From: Okapia johnstoni
Taxonomy: Eukaryota; Chordata; Mammalia; Artiodactyla; Giraffidae
NCBI GenBank assembly: GCA_024291935.2
Contig: CM044316.1
Span: 8,548,501 to 8,612,500, forward strand
DNA length: 64,000 nucleotides
Reading direction: 5' to 3'
In this document: positions 51,201-61,609 of the stretch, one piece after another
How the letters are laid out: each line of letters starts with the position of its first letter
Numbering within the stretch: the first letter of the stretch is position 1
Notes under the pieces: model-generated
What the model was told of the DNA's origin: nothing
Database searches by the model: none
What the model saw: the letters and a program-made list of their open reading frames with translations, nothing else
Program-made: the position numbers and the translations under genes

Positions 51201-51506
51201 GTTCACCCTTTGTCCACTTAGGCCTGGTGGGGCCAGGTCCACCCCCATCACCAAGAGCGATCACAAGATCAGACCTGGTCAGTGGACACACTCCACTTTT
51301 TTCTGGCTACCGTGATTGATTCCTAAATGACATGGATCCCAGTCTGTCCAAGGACAGGCAGCCCTAGGACTTTTGCCAGAGCTATTGGCAAAGTAGCTGT
51401 CTTCCCTAGAGTTTCAGGGCTGGTAAGATATAAACCAGGGATTGTGAGGCCATTTAAACCCCATGGGAAATGGCTGTCTGAGTGTGAAGCTCACTAGAAG
51501 ACAGCT
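51201..51506. other. Intergenic, unassigned sequence
   Basis: No recognised repeat or gene. Confidence 0.4.
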
Positions 51507-51516
51507 CATTTGAGAG

Positions 51517-51712
51517 AGGGACTTCCCCAGTGGCTCAGACAGTTAAGAATCCGCCTGCAATGTGGAAGACCGGTGTTCAATCCCTGGGTTGGGAAGATCC
51601 TCTGGAGAAGACACTGGCAACCCACTCCAGTATTCTTGCCTGGAGAATTCCATGGACAGGGTCCATGAGGTCATAAAGAGTTGGACATGACTGAGCAACT
51701 AACACACACACA
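51517..51712 (+). mobile_element. Bov-tA SINE with target-site duplication
   Basis: CATTTGAGAG at 51507-51516 and 51713-51722, with an (AC)n tail. Confidence 0.9.
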
Positions 51713-51894
51713 CATTTGAGAGGGGAACATTACTTTGTTTAAGCCCCCGGATCCAGCTGTGCCTGAAGCCAACATACCTTAGACTTTTCAGCTATATGAA
51801 CCATTAAATTATTAACATTTTTTGTCCTTAAGTCAATTTGGGTTTGAATTTTTACTTGCCACTGAAATAGTTCTGACCAGTTCCTTCTCCCCAC

Positions 51895-52040
51895 TCCCTC
51901 TTTCCAGTCCTTTCCTCTCCACTTTCTTTTTTTTTTTTCTTCCTTCCCTTCTTCATCTTTCTCTCTCCCCCTCCATCTCTTTCTTTCTTTCTTTCTCCCT
52001 CCTTCCCTTTCTCCCTTCTTCCCTTCCTATCCCTAATTTA
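51895..52040. repeat. Polypyrimidine tract
   Basis: TTTCTTCC/CCTTCC-type irregular run on the plus strand. Confidence 0.87.
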
Positions 52041-52191
52041 ATCCTTACCCCATCCTGGTCTAAACCATCATTCTTGCCACCCCTCCCCCAACACAGCCAA
52101 CACAACTGAGTCAAACTGCATTTTTTACCTTCCCTCCAGACAACCCTCCTCCCATCACTGCCTCCCCAGCCTCACCCCTCTCTAATTCAGT

Positions 52192-52395
52192 GCCTGTGTG
52201 TTAGTTGCTCAGTCGTGTCCAGTTCTTTGCAACCCCATGGACTATCTATAGTCCACCAGACTCCTCGGTTCATGGAATTCTCCAGGCAAGAATACTGGAG
52301 TGGGTAGCCATTCCCTTCTCCAGGGGATCTTCCTGATCCAGGCAGGATCGCATTACAGGCAGATTCTTTACCATCTGAACCACCAGGGGAGCCCC
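52192..52395 (-). mobile_element. Bov-tA SINE (minus)
   Basis: GTTAGTTGCTCAGTCGTGTC to GAACCACCAGGGGAGCCCC. Confidence 0.9.
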
Positions 52396-52414
52396 TGTGG
52401 AACTCTGCCAAATG

Positions 52415-52525
52415 TGGGTCTGAAATCCAGTTCTCCCACTAGAGGGCTTTGTGCCCTGCGTAAATAATTTCACCTCCTTGAGCCCCAGTTTCCCCTCCTG
52501 TAAAACAGGTGAAAAACAGCCTGAT
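52415..52525 (+). repeat. MIR SINE
   Basis: CTGAAATCCAGTTCTCCCAC...CCTTGAGCCCCAGTTTCCCC. Confidence 0.7.
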
Positions 52526-53280
52526 CATTATTCTCAGGTCTGCCTCCTTTCTAACTTCTAACTGCTCACCCGAACTTCACTTTGCCTGCCCTCAACACCC
52601 TACCCTTGAGCATTTCTCAGAATCTTCAAGTTCATCTCCTGGGACCCTACAGAAGGATGTCCCAAATCACCCTGAGCCCTGGGGGTCACCACAGTTATGG
52701 TCCAAGACTCTGATGGGACTGCTGACATCACCCCTACTTTACAGATGAGGAAACGGAACCCTGGGTCACCAGCCTGCGTATAAACAAGGCAATTTCTCAG
52801 AGGAGTAAAGCATGCTAGCCTGGAGAATTCTCGGGAAAGGAGAGGTGCCTGGGGAGACAGTGGTCAGGGAGGCTTCCTGGAAGTGATGACATTTTGGGGT
52901 CAGAACTTCCCAGACACAGCATCATGGTGGGGAGTGGGGGAAAGGAAACCAGGTAGAGGGAGCTGCCAGGGTGTGTCTAGGGCCCTGGGAGGGCATCAGG
53001 AGAAAAGCAGGGAGGTGGGCAGTTCTTGATCTCCCGAGCCCAAGCAGAGGGCTCTGGGAGGAACAGAGCGGCCCCAGATGCTGAGTGAGCCCCCACTGAT
53101 GGAGCCACCTCTGGGCCCGCTGGGTCTCTTTTTTGTCCAGAAAGTGGATTCTCTGCCAGCAGACTGGTGGTTACAGACCCTCCCTGTCCCACCGCTCCGA
53201 TCCACCCAGCCCACCCCACACCTCCATGCAAAGAAATTGCAAAGATTCAAAGTAGAGGGGGGGCTTCTGGGAGGGGAAAT
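52526..53280. other. Intergenic sequence with a possible L2 relic
   Basis: 52795-52960 resembles minus-strand L2 (GGTCAGGGAGGCTTCCTGGA). The rest is unassigned, with no gene. Confidence 0.45.
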
Positions 53281-53319
53281 ATTTTGATTCTCCGAAGGCA
53301 TGAGAATTGCCTGATTCCC

Positions 53320-53390
53320 AACCGATTAGGGGTAATTAACCCTTCGCAAGGCAGTAATTAAGTCTGTGCCTCTGAAACCGTAATTAGGAG
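53320..53390. promoter_or_regulatory. Candidate regulatory island A: three TAATTA homeodomain-type sites
   Basis: TAATTA at 53333-53338, 53355-53360 and 53381-53386 (spacings 22 and 26 bp) with a CCGATTA core at 53322-53328, in non-repetitive sequence. TAATTA is the core bound by Antennapedia/paired-class homeodomains. Regulatory role is inferred. Confidence 0.35.
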
Positions 53391-54068
53391 CTCCAAAAGG
53401 CTCCACCCCCCTCCCCAAGAGGCAGATAGTCCCCAACGCTGAGGCCAGCTGGGACTGGGGGGCAGGGTTCTCTTTCCCTGGCATGGTTGAGGGGTACCCG
53501 CAGCCTTCCAGCCTCCCTCAGCACCATCCCATCCCATCCCAAAGCAGGGATGCAGGGACCAGCCCCCATGGAACCCAGGCATTTTCCTTTTGGGGTTGTC
53601 AGTCTACACAAGGAGACTTTGCTTTTGAGGGGCATGAAGTCAGGGAGATGGGGCTGGGCAAGGGGCCTGGGGTGTGGGGCTGGCAACAACCCTTAAGGGT
53701 TTTTCTCTCTGGCCAAGGGGAGCAAAGCAGAGATCCCAACCTCAAAGGGGGTGAGGACCCCAGGGACACAGGCTGGCCACAGGGAGGATGGGGGCACTCT
53801 TAGGGGGTTCAGTGAGGACAGGAGATGCCTGTTCACCATGGCCAAGAGGCATTGGCTTCCGGAGTCAGACTGGTTGTGTTGTCTCCGGGTCTCCCAGGGA
53901 GGTGGTCAGGAGACGAGGAGCAGAGATGACCCCATGGCCCAGTGCAGAGTACCTGGTGTGGGGCAACTGGTGCACAATGATCCCTGGGACACGCAGGTCC
54001 ACAGAGACCCCCTGCTTTGCCCCTGCCCCATCTATCTAGCCCCCGGCATCCTCCAAGGAGACTTCTTT
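53391..54068. other. Intergenic, unassigned sequence
   Basis: GC-rich unique sequence with no recognised repeat or gene. Confidence 0.4.
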
Positions 54069-54069
54069 T

Positions 54070-54236
54070 AAAAAATAATTATGAATTTTAGCTGTCTTGG
54101 ATCTTAGCTATGGCATACAGGAACTTTGATCTTCATTGCAGCTTGTAGGATCTTGGTTCCCTGACCAGGGATTGAACTCATGCCCCCTGCATTGGAAGCA
54201 CGGAGTCTCAGCCACTGGACCACCAGGGAAACCCCC
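54070..54236 (-). mobile_element. CHR-type SINE (minus)
   Basis: AATTTTAGCTGTCTTGGATC to CCACTGGACCACCAGGGAAA. Confidence 0.85.
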
Positions 54237-54639
54237 CTCAGCAAGCTTTCTGAGGCCAACTCTAGGTCTCCACATAGAGTCCCATTCCTCTCTACTACAC
54301 ATGCCTTTTGGTGGTATAACTGGAGTCAGTATCCTCAGAGGCAAACCCCTGGGAGAAGGAGGCAGGTCACATGGTCTGGGGTTTTTTCTCTGGTGTGTGT
54401 GGGGGTGGGGGGGCACTTGCTCGCAGGTGTTCATGGTGGGTTGGGAGGATGGTATCTTTATGGAGCTGAGTGGTGATAGGGGGCTTTTGGCTCAGTCTGA
54501 GGTTTATTCTTTTCCTCTCCAGCTCTTAGGAGATGACACCTCAAGGAGGGGCACGGAAGCAGGGGGACCTGTGGGATGGGGAGTGTAGGGTCGGATTTGT
54601 TTCCAAAAGAGTATCTGACATCCCACCTGACCTCTCCCT

Positions 54640-55255
54640 CCACCGTTCAGCTCTGGCCACCCTGATCCTTTCTTGTCCAACACCCCAAGCTCCTTTCTGT
54701 CTGCCCCAGGACCTTTGCACTGGCTATGTCCTCCACAGGATGCCTTGCCCCAGTCTTGGGGTGGCTGGGGCTTTATCCCTCTCGGTGCGTGCTTAGTTGC
54801 TTTAGTCGTGTCCGACCCTTTGCGACCCTATGAGCTGTAGCCTGCCAGGCTCCTCTGTCCATGAGAATACTCAACTGGGTTGTCATGCCCTCCTCCAGGG
54901 GATCTTCCCAACCCAGGGACTGAACCCAGGTCTCTTATGTCTCCTGCATTGGCAGGCGGGTTCTAGTGCCACCTGAGAAGCCCATATCCCTCTCAGGCCT
55001 CAGTGCAAACGTTGCCTCCTCGGAGAGCCCCCTCTACTCCGCTTATTCAGAGCAAGCTTCCTGTCCTCTTACATCCCTCTGTTCACTTTCACCTTCAGAA
55101 CACTCATCTCAACCAGGAATGGGCTCCTGGGTTGCTCTCGCCTTCCTCGTCTGTATTCCCCCAGACTGAATGTTTCAGAATAGCAGGGAATTTTACCTAT
55201 TATGTTCCTTCTGTGTCCTCTGAACCCAGGACAGAGTCTGGTACAGGTAAGTGCT
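54640..55255 (+). repeat. L2 LINE 3' end split by Bov-tA
   Basis: GCCCCAGGACCTTTGCACTG, then after the insertion GTTGCCTCCTCGGAGAGCCC and GAATAGCAGGGAATTTTACC. Confidence 0.75.
54784..54984 (-). mobile_element. Bov-tA SINE (minus) with target-site duplication inside L2
   Basis: TATCCCTCTC at 54774-54783 and 54985-54994. Confidence 0.94.
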
Positions 55256-55289
55256 GATAACTGTTGGTGATAGGAAGTAAATGGGAGAC

Positions 55290-55530
55290 AAGATTACAAT
55301 GTGGAAACAGCGGCTGAGAAAAGCGGAACGTGGAGGAGAATTTTGTAGACCGGCGGCAGGGGCTGCATCCAAAGTTGGTGAGCGGCCTCCCACCCCACAG
55401 GTCCTGGGTGGGGAGAGACGGGAGGGGCGACCCACTTTTCAGGGAGTCGCACGCACCTCTCCCCGGTGGCCCACAGGTGGCGCTCGCTCCGCGCGCTTTT
55501 AGCCGCGGGGAGCACAGGTGGGAAAACCTG
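55290..55530. promoter_or_regulatory. CpG-rich island with CTCF-like motif
   Basis: CpG-dense compared with its flanks (GCGGCCTCC, GTCGCACGCAC, GCGCTCGCTCCGCGCGC). GCCCACAGGTGGCGCT at 55469-55484 matches the CTCF core NCCANNAGRKGGCRSY at all but one position. A weaker same-orientation candidate (GCCACCAGGGG) lies at about 55612-55622. No splice-supported exon is adjacent. An insulator or lncRNA promoter are both possible. Confidence 0.4.
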
Positions 55531-55854
55531 AGCTTTGGTGGTTGAAGAGGCACCTGCTGATTCAATCCCCGCCCCTATCTTCCTGGGATCAGCCCCTGGG
55601 GGCAGTTTGGACGCCACCAGGGGTCTCAACTTCTGGGGGTGTCGGAGGCACGGGGAGGGTGGGGCTGAGGGGAGCTGAGGGCTCCGCCCCATGTTTGCTC
55701 TTGCTCACGCATAACTAGTTAGGCAGCCTCTTGCCTGAGGAGGGGTAACTTGAGGGTAGGGGAAGCGCTTGCTCCGCGCATGTCCTGTCTTAACCCTTTA
55801 TAAACTGGAGCTGGGTTCCGTGCTTGGCCTTGGTGGGCCCTCAGAGCCTACTTG
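55531..55854. other. Intergenic, unassigned sequence
   Basis: GC-rich non-repetitive continuation of the CpG-rich block. No gene. Confidence 0.4.
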
Positions 55855-55970
55855 TGAAATACTGAATGGAGGAATCCCCATTTTACAGAAGGGGAAACTG
55901 AGGCTCCAGGAGGCCCAGGTTCACAGAGTCGGAAAATGGTGAGGCTGGGGTTAGAGCCCTAGGTGTGTCC
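55855..55970 (-). repeat. MIR SINE (minus)
   Basis: CCCCATTTTACAGAAGGGGA...GAGGCTCCAGGAGGCCCAGG. Confidence 0.75.
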
Positions 55971-56269
55971 AAACTCCAGCATCAGTCGATTAAAAAAAAT
56001 TAAAGAATGGATTTGTTAGTTACCCACAGGGATACAGGAATCCGTCTAGAAAGTCGAAATCTTCCCTGAACCTCATCTTAGGCCCCAGATGGTGATAGGG
56101 AAGGTTCCCTTCCACCTTGCTTTCTCTGTCTTCACAGGTGCCTACACATACCACTGGGGGCCCCTAGATTTCTAGCTGGGGCCCCGGGCATAAACTCCTC
56201 TCTCAGGGCCTCAGTTTCCTCATCTGTAAAATGAGCTTAATTGTCAGGGTTTTTTTGGGGGGGTTGTTT

Positions 56270-56422
56270 TACTTTTTTTTTTTGCTGAGCTGTGTCTTCA
56301 TCGCAGTGCATCAGCTTAGTTGCCCCTTGGCATGTGAGATCTTAATTCACTGACCAGGGATTGAACCTGAGTCTCCTGCACTGGAAGATGGATTCTTAAA
56401 CACTGAACATCAGCAAAGTCCC
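56270..56422 (-). mobile_element. CHR-type SINE (minus)
   Basis: Poly-T start. Diverged end ACACTGAACATCAGCAAAGTC. Confidence 0.8.
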
Positions 56423-57100
56423 AGCTTAAATGGTCACTGACCTATCTCCCCAGATGGCTGTGAATGTCCAGTGGATTATGCCCATGAAAAGCTCTCAGAG
56501 TAGTGCATGACACATGGGCTGCGTCCAGACTGTGCAGGTCCCCTTTGGCGGTCTACACATCCTGGTGCCTAACACACCATTCTTGGATGTTCCTGATATT
56601 TGACTAGTATGAGGACCTGGTGCCTAGTGCATCTCTGTGGTCTGAGGCTGCCTGTGAACCCCAGTGCTGCCTGCATTGGATATGTGTGCATTCAACTGTT
56701 TCTACATGGAGGTCAGTTCTACGTGGGTGCCAAGGTATGCAAGGCAGTTGGGTTCCCATAGACTAGAATTTCTCAATCTCCGCTCTCTTGACACAGGGAG
56801 CGGGATCCTGCTTTGCTGGGGGGAGGGGCTGTCCCGTGCACTGTAGGGTGTTTAGCGGGCTCACTTGCCTTGACCCACTAGATGCCAGTAGCACCTCCTC
56901 AGCTGTGACAACCGAAAATGTCTGCAGACTCAGGTGAACATCCCCCGAGGGGCACAATCACCCCCATTGAGACCTACAGCTGAATACCCTTCTGGTAGGT
57001 ACCCACCAGTCAGTGTACAGATGTGCATCTCTGCTTCTCTGTGAGTGCCTTGGGCTGGCTTCCCTCAGAAGCAGACAGTGACACAAGGGGGGGAGGCACA
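56423..57100. other. Intergenic, unassigned sequence
   Basis: No recognised repeat or gene. Confidence 0.4.
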
Positions 57101-57109
57101 GGGCTTGTT

Positions 57110-57885
57110 TGGGAGATAAAATGGATGCTTGTATTTCTGCCAAATTCCTGTGTTGAAATCCTAACACTCAATGTGATGGTATTAGGAGGTGTGGCCTTTA
57201 AGTCATGAGGGTGGAGCCATCATATAAAAGGGACTCAGAATGGACATGAGCACACTGCTGTATTTAAAATGGATAACCAACCAGGACCTACCTGTAGCCC
57301 AGGGAACTCTGCTCAGTGTTATATGGCAGCCTGGATGGGTGGGAAGTTTGGGGGAGAATGGAGACATGTATATATATATGACTGAGTCCTTTTGCTGTTC
57401 ACCTGAAATTATCACAACACTGTTAATCAGCTATACCCCAATATAAAATATTTTTGGTGTTGAAAAAATAAAAATAAATTAAATGGATAACCAACAAAGA
57501 CCTGTCATATAGCACAAGGAACTCTGCTCAATGTTATGGGGCAGCCTGGATGGGAGGGGAGTTTGGGGGAGAATGCAGACATGTATATGCATGACTGAGT
57601 CCCTTTGCTGTCCACCTGAAACTATCGAAACATTGTTCACCGGCTAGACACCAATACAAAATAAAAAGTTTTTAAAAAGGCACCCAGAGAGGTCCCTCTT
57701 CCTCCTTCTGCCACGAGAGGACAGAGCATGAAGTTGGCCTTGTATCAACATAAAAGGGAGCTCTCACCAGAACTCCACCATAATCTCGGTCATCCAGTTT
57801 CCAAAACTGTGAGAAGGAAATTTCTGCTGTTACAAGCCACCCAGTCTAGGTATTTTTGTTAGAGCAGCCAGAACAGATGAAGACA
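57110..57885 (+). repeat. MaLR-type LTR (MLT1-like), interrupted by L1 tails
   Basis: AATGTGATGGTATTAGGAGG, GTCATGAGGGTGGAGCCATC, then after the insertion CTCTTCCTCCTTCTGCC... and AAGCCACCCAGTCTAGGTAT. The classic layout of this LTR; no internal sequence. Confidence 0.65.
57255..57680 (+). repeat. Two tandem ruminant L1 3' tails
   Basis: Each copy runs ATGGATAACCAAC...GAACTCTGCTCA...GGCAGCCTGGATGGG...GACATGTATAT...CAATATAAAAT-type (first about 57264-57475, second about 57483-57675), in the same orientation inside the LTR. Confidence 0.8.
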
Positions 57886-58665
57886 GGAGACAATGGGGGA
57901 AACTTGAGGAGGTGGAGAGAGGGAGGAAGGGTGGAGAGACAGGGCTTGCAGATGCTCCGGGGGCTCTGGGAGACCCATGGACCATGCAGCTGCGAGGAGA
58001 GGGAGCAGAGGTATTTATCCGCCAAGTCTCTTCCCGACTGGACTAAGGCCTGATTGCTGTGGGCGTGCGTTGGCGCACGTCTGGCTCCTGGCCACGAGCA
58101 CTGCACTGGTCAGGGGCCTGGAAGTGGTCCAGGCTTGGCAGCATCTGTGTGGGGGTGGGGGTGGGGTTTCTTTACCTTCCCATGTGGCCGTTCCTGGGGG
58201 AGGGTGTGTTCTGTGGGCTGACTGGAGCCAGGCTGTGCCAGCCCACCCCGAGTTCGGCAGCCGGCTGTGTGTATATTTGGTGTGCCAGTGTGTGTTTATC
58301 TGCCATGCATGTGTTTGCGTCTGTATTTATCTGGCGGCGAGTGTGCGACGTCTTTGTTTTCCCTTCTGCTCCGTCTCTGCGAACGTGGGGGAGACTTCTG
58401 TTTTTAATCAGGGGCCAGGGAACCGTCTCATCGCCACGTTTATGATGGTGATATTAATTTAAGGCCTATCGGAAGCGATCTTTCTGAGTCTTCCGTGAAG
58501 TGGAGCCCTACCCTGGGAGCCTTCTAAAGGGAGGGGCAGCAGAGGGGATTCTTCCCTGCTCTTTGTGTGCGTGAGAGGGGAAACTGAGGCACATGGCTAC
58601 AGAAATCCTCTACTTAGGCAGCCAAGGAAAGGAAGTTTGCAAGCAAAGCATTTTGCAGGCATAAA
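57886..58665. other. Non-repetitive intergenic island
   Basis: CpG-containing unique sequence (58060-58480). No family-recognisable ORF or splice structure. Candidate for conservation testing. Confidence 0.4.
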
Positions 58666-58669
58666 ATCT

Positions 58670-58960
58670 TTTTTTTTAATTTTTTTAATTTTTGGCTGCA
58701 CTGAGTCTTCCTTGCTGCGGCACAGGCTTTCTCTGGTTGCAGCAAGTGAACGCCACTCTTCCTTGCCCTTGGTTAGCCTCATTACTGTGGCTTCTCTTAG
58801 TCTAAATCACAGGCTCTAGGCGGTTGGGCTTCAGTAATTGTGGCTCGCAGGAGCTTAGCTGCTCTGGAGCATGTGGAATAGTCCTGGACCAGGGATCAAA
58901 CCTGTGTCCTCTGCATTGGCAGGCAGATTCTCATTCACTGTGCCACCAGGGAAGTCCAAC
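58670..58960 (-). mobile_element. CHR-type SINE (long form, minus)
   Basis: AATTTTTGGCTGCACTGAGTC to CACTGTGCCACCAGGGAAGT. Confidence 0.87.
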
Positions 58961-58999
58961 ATGCATACACTCTTGATGATTCTCCTTGTGTGCAGAAGA

Positions 59000-59200
59000 A
59001 AAAAAGATTATTGGCCCCATTTACAGATGAGAAATGGAGAAGGAAATGGCAACCCAATCCTGTATTCTTGCTGGGAGAATCCCATGGATGGAGAAGCCTG
59101 GTGGGCTGTAGTTCATGGGGTCACAAATAGTCGGACATGACTGAAGTGACTTAGCACGCATGCACAGATGAGAAAACTGAAGCTCAAGAGATGGGACCCA
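59000..59200 (-). repeat. MIR relic (minus) split by BovA
   Basis: GGCCCCATTTACAGATGAGA, then after the insertion GAGAAAACTGAAGCTCAAGAG. Confidence 0.65.
59035..59163 (+). mobile_element. BovA SINE monomer with target-site duplication
   Basis: ACAGATGAGAAA at 59023-59034 and 59164-59175. Confidence 0.93.
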
Positions 59201-59263
59201 GAGCTCATGTGAAGCCAGAGGCTCTTGGCCTCTTGCCAAGGCTGGACCTGTTCTTTCAAATGA

Positions 59264-59400
59264 AGGGACTTCCCCGGTGGTCCAACGGTTAAGACTCTGC
59301 CTTCCAAAGCAGGGGTGTGCGGGTTTGATTCCTGATGGGGGAACTAAGATCCCACGTACCATGGGGTGCAGACAAAAAGTAAAAGAGAGAACAAAACAAA
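59264..59400 (+). mobile_element. CHR-type SINE (short form)
   Basis: GGGACTTCCCCGGTGGTCCA to an A-rich AGAACAAAACAAA tail. Confidence 0.87.
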
Positions 59401-59599
59401 TGGCAAATCCCTTCTGAAGCTGTCCAGGGCTGCTTGCTCCTCACCTACACCTGTTTCCCTGCTGGTCACCATGAGCCCTTCCCTGCTAGCCAGCCCTAGC
59501 AGTCTGAATAATCCCATTGCTTGGAAAGGTGCCAGCTTTCTCATCCATCTCTTCCTTGGATGCTCCAGGCCCAGGGGCCTGGCTGGTTCTGTGAACACA

Positions 59600-59640
59600 G
59601 ATATTAATTAGCATTAATTAATTACCCTTTGCGGGGTGAG
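59600..59640. promoter_or_regulatory. Candidate regulatory island B: overlapping TAATTA sites
   Basis: TAATTA at 59607-59612, 59617-59622 and 59621-59626, followed by CCCTTTGCGGGG. Non-repetitive context between a CHR and a Bov-tA. Shares the TAATTA(A)CCCTTyGC arrangement with island A. Confidence 0.3.
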
Positions 59641-59752
59641 GGTGGTGCCTGTGGATTCCCAAGCTCCGAGATACCTAGAGGTTGACTTGTGTCCCTGGTG
59701 TGGGTGCCCTAAGCCTGGGGTGGGAAAGGGCTACCTGTCCCAAGATGCTCCA

Positions 59753-59968
59753 AGTTGTTGTTGTGTCACTAAGTCATGTTTGACTCTTTTGCGACCCCAT
59801 GAACTGTAGCCCACCAGGCTCCTCTGTCCATGGGGATTTCTCCAGGCAAGAATACTGGAGTGGGTTGTCATTTCCTCCTCCAGAGAATCTTCCCGACCCA
59901 GGGATTGAACCTGCATCTCCTGCATTGGCAGGTGGATTCTCTACCACTGTGCCACCAGGGAAGCCCAC
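59753..59968 (-). mobile_element. Bov-tA SINE (minus)
   Basis: (GTT)n start, complete reverse element. Confidence 0.92.
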
Positions 59969-60291
59969 AAGGTTAAAAAAGAGGCTGAAAAAAAAAAAAA
60001 AACTGGTGGAAACAGGGAGCTGGGTATTGACCCCCAACTCTTCCCCCATCACTGGGAAAGGACCGGTCCAGCAGCGTGTTTGTCCTCCATCACCTTCTGC
60101 CCAGCCTGGCAATAATGCAGCAGCCAGGGGTGGGTTGTCGGAAGCTGTGGGATCAGTGTGCCCAGAAGTGGAGTCCCTTGGGGATACAGATGGGTGCTGA
60201 TGTTCCAAGGGAGCAGAGACAGACAATAAACGGAACAAGTAAACCACAGGGCATGTTTGGAGGGGTACGAGTTGGAGAGAAGAGGGGCAAT

Positions 60292-60582
60292 GAGGACTTC
60301 CCTGATGGTCCAGTGGTTAAGAACTCGCCTGCCAATGCAGTGGACAGAGGTTTGATCACTGGTCCGGGAAGATTCCACATGCCACGGAGCAACTAAGCCC
60401 ATGTGCCACAGCTACCGAGCCTGCGCCCTAGAGCCCATGCTCTGCAACAAGAGAAGCCACTGCAATGAGAAGCCTGCACCACAACTAGAGAGTAGCCCCC
60501 ACTCGACACAACCAGAGAAAGCCCAGGCGCAGCAATGAAGACCCAGCACAGCCAAAAATAAATAAACAAAATTTAAAAGGGG
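60292..60582 (+). mobile_element. CHR-type SINE (long form)
   Basis: GGACTTCCCTGATGGTCCAG to GCCAAAAATAAATAAACAAA. Confidence 0.9.
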
Positions 60583-60661
60583 GGAGGGTGCCATGAGGTA
60601 GAGCAAAGCTAAGTCGAGGATGCTGTGGGTGTAAGTTACTGACGCCGAGCTCGGCATCCCA

Positions 60662-60755
60662 TCAGTCCAGTTCAGTCGCTCAGTCGTGTCTGACTCTTGC
60701 GACCCCATGGACTGCAGCATGTCAGGCTTCCTTGTCCATCACCAACTCCCGGCAT
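60662..60755 (-). repeat. BovB terminal fragment (minus)
   Basis: TCCAGTTCAGTCGCTCAGTC to CCTTGTCCATCACCAACTCCC. Confidence 0.85.
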
Positions 60756-60899
60756 CCCATAGGCAACTAATAAATGTTCTGTGATTCTGTCTAGTCCGTG
60801 GAGATGGAGAGAGAGGGGAAAGGGTGAGGGGGAGAAGCCGGTGTGGAATAGGCACCTGGGCAGGGTGGGAAGGGAGGGAGGGAGAGGCTGGTAATGATG

Positions 60900-60995
60900 T
60901 GAAAAGTAATCGGCCCTTCTCTCTGGGAGGCGGTGAAACTCTAATTAGAATGAAAATGTGGTTTAATGAGGATGAAAACGGTAATTGTGCTGGGC
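60900..60995. promoter_or_regulatory. Candidate regulatory island C: homeodomain-type motifs
   Basis: TAATCGG at 60907-60913, TAATTA at 60942-60947, TTTAATGAG near 60962 and TAATTG near 60982. Non-repetitive sequence (60760-61200). Function is inferred only. Confidence 0.3.
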
Positions 60996-61239
60996 AGCAC
61001 TGTAGTCCCCGTGGTGCCACTTTCCCAGGGGGCCATTTCTGGGCCTCTGAGGACAGAGATGTGGATGAGGGGGACTCGGGACTGAGGAGGGGTGTAGTTG
61101 GGACCTCACTCCCCACTCCCAGAGGGCCCCCCCAGGTGACACCAGGTAAAGACACTGAGCAGAGCCCTACCTGCCCCTAGGGGTGGTTCCAGGTGCCCTG
61201 GGGCCCTGCTTTTCCATCTAACCCCTTATCCTCAGTGGT

Positions 61240-61455
61240 GGGCTTCCCTGGTGGCTAGACGGTAAAGAATCTCCCTGCAACGCGAGAGACCAGGGTTCCA
61301 TCCCTGGGTTGGGAATATCCCCTGGAGAAGGAAATGGCAACACACTCCAGTATTCTTGCCTGGAATAGTCCATGGACAGAGGAGCCTGGAGGGCTATAGT
61401 CCATGGAGTCGCAAAGAGTCAGACATAACTGAGCGACTAACACTTGAACACTACC
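61240..61455 (+). mobile_element. Bov-tA SINE with target-site duplication
   Basis: CTCAGTGGT at 61231-61239 and 61456-61464. Confidence 0.93.
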
Positions 61456-61484
61456 CTCAGTGGTAACACAGTGGAACTGAGAAA

Positions 61485-61605
61485 CAGTGATATTGTTTAT
61501 TGAAGACCTAATACGTGCCAGGCACCATTCCAATCCCTTTACAGATGCCGACTCATGGAATCCTTAAAATTCTCTCCATTTTACAGATGGCAATACTGAG
61601 GCACA
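61485..61605 (-). repeat. MIR SINE (minus)
   Basis: ACGTGCCAGGCACCATTCCA and CCATTTTACAGATGGCAATAC. Confidence 0.72.
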
Positions 61606-61609
61606 GAAA

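Noticed and set aside
58064..58080. Palindrome-like GTGCGTTGGCGCAC resembling NRF1 or dioxin-response elements
   Set aside because: Neither consensus is matched closely enough, and there is no adjacent promoter evidence.
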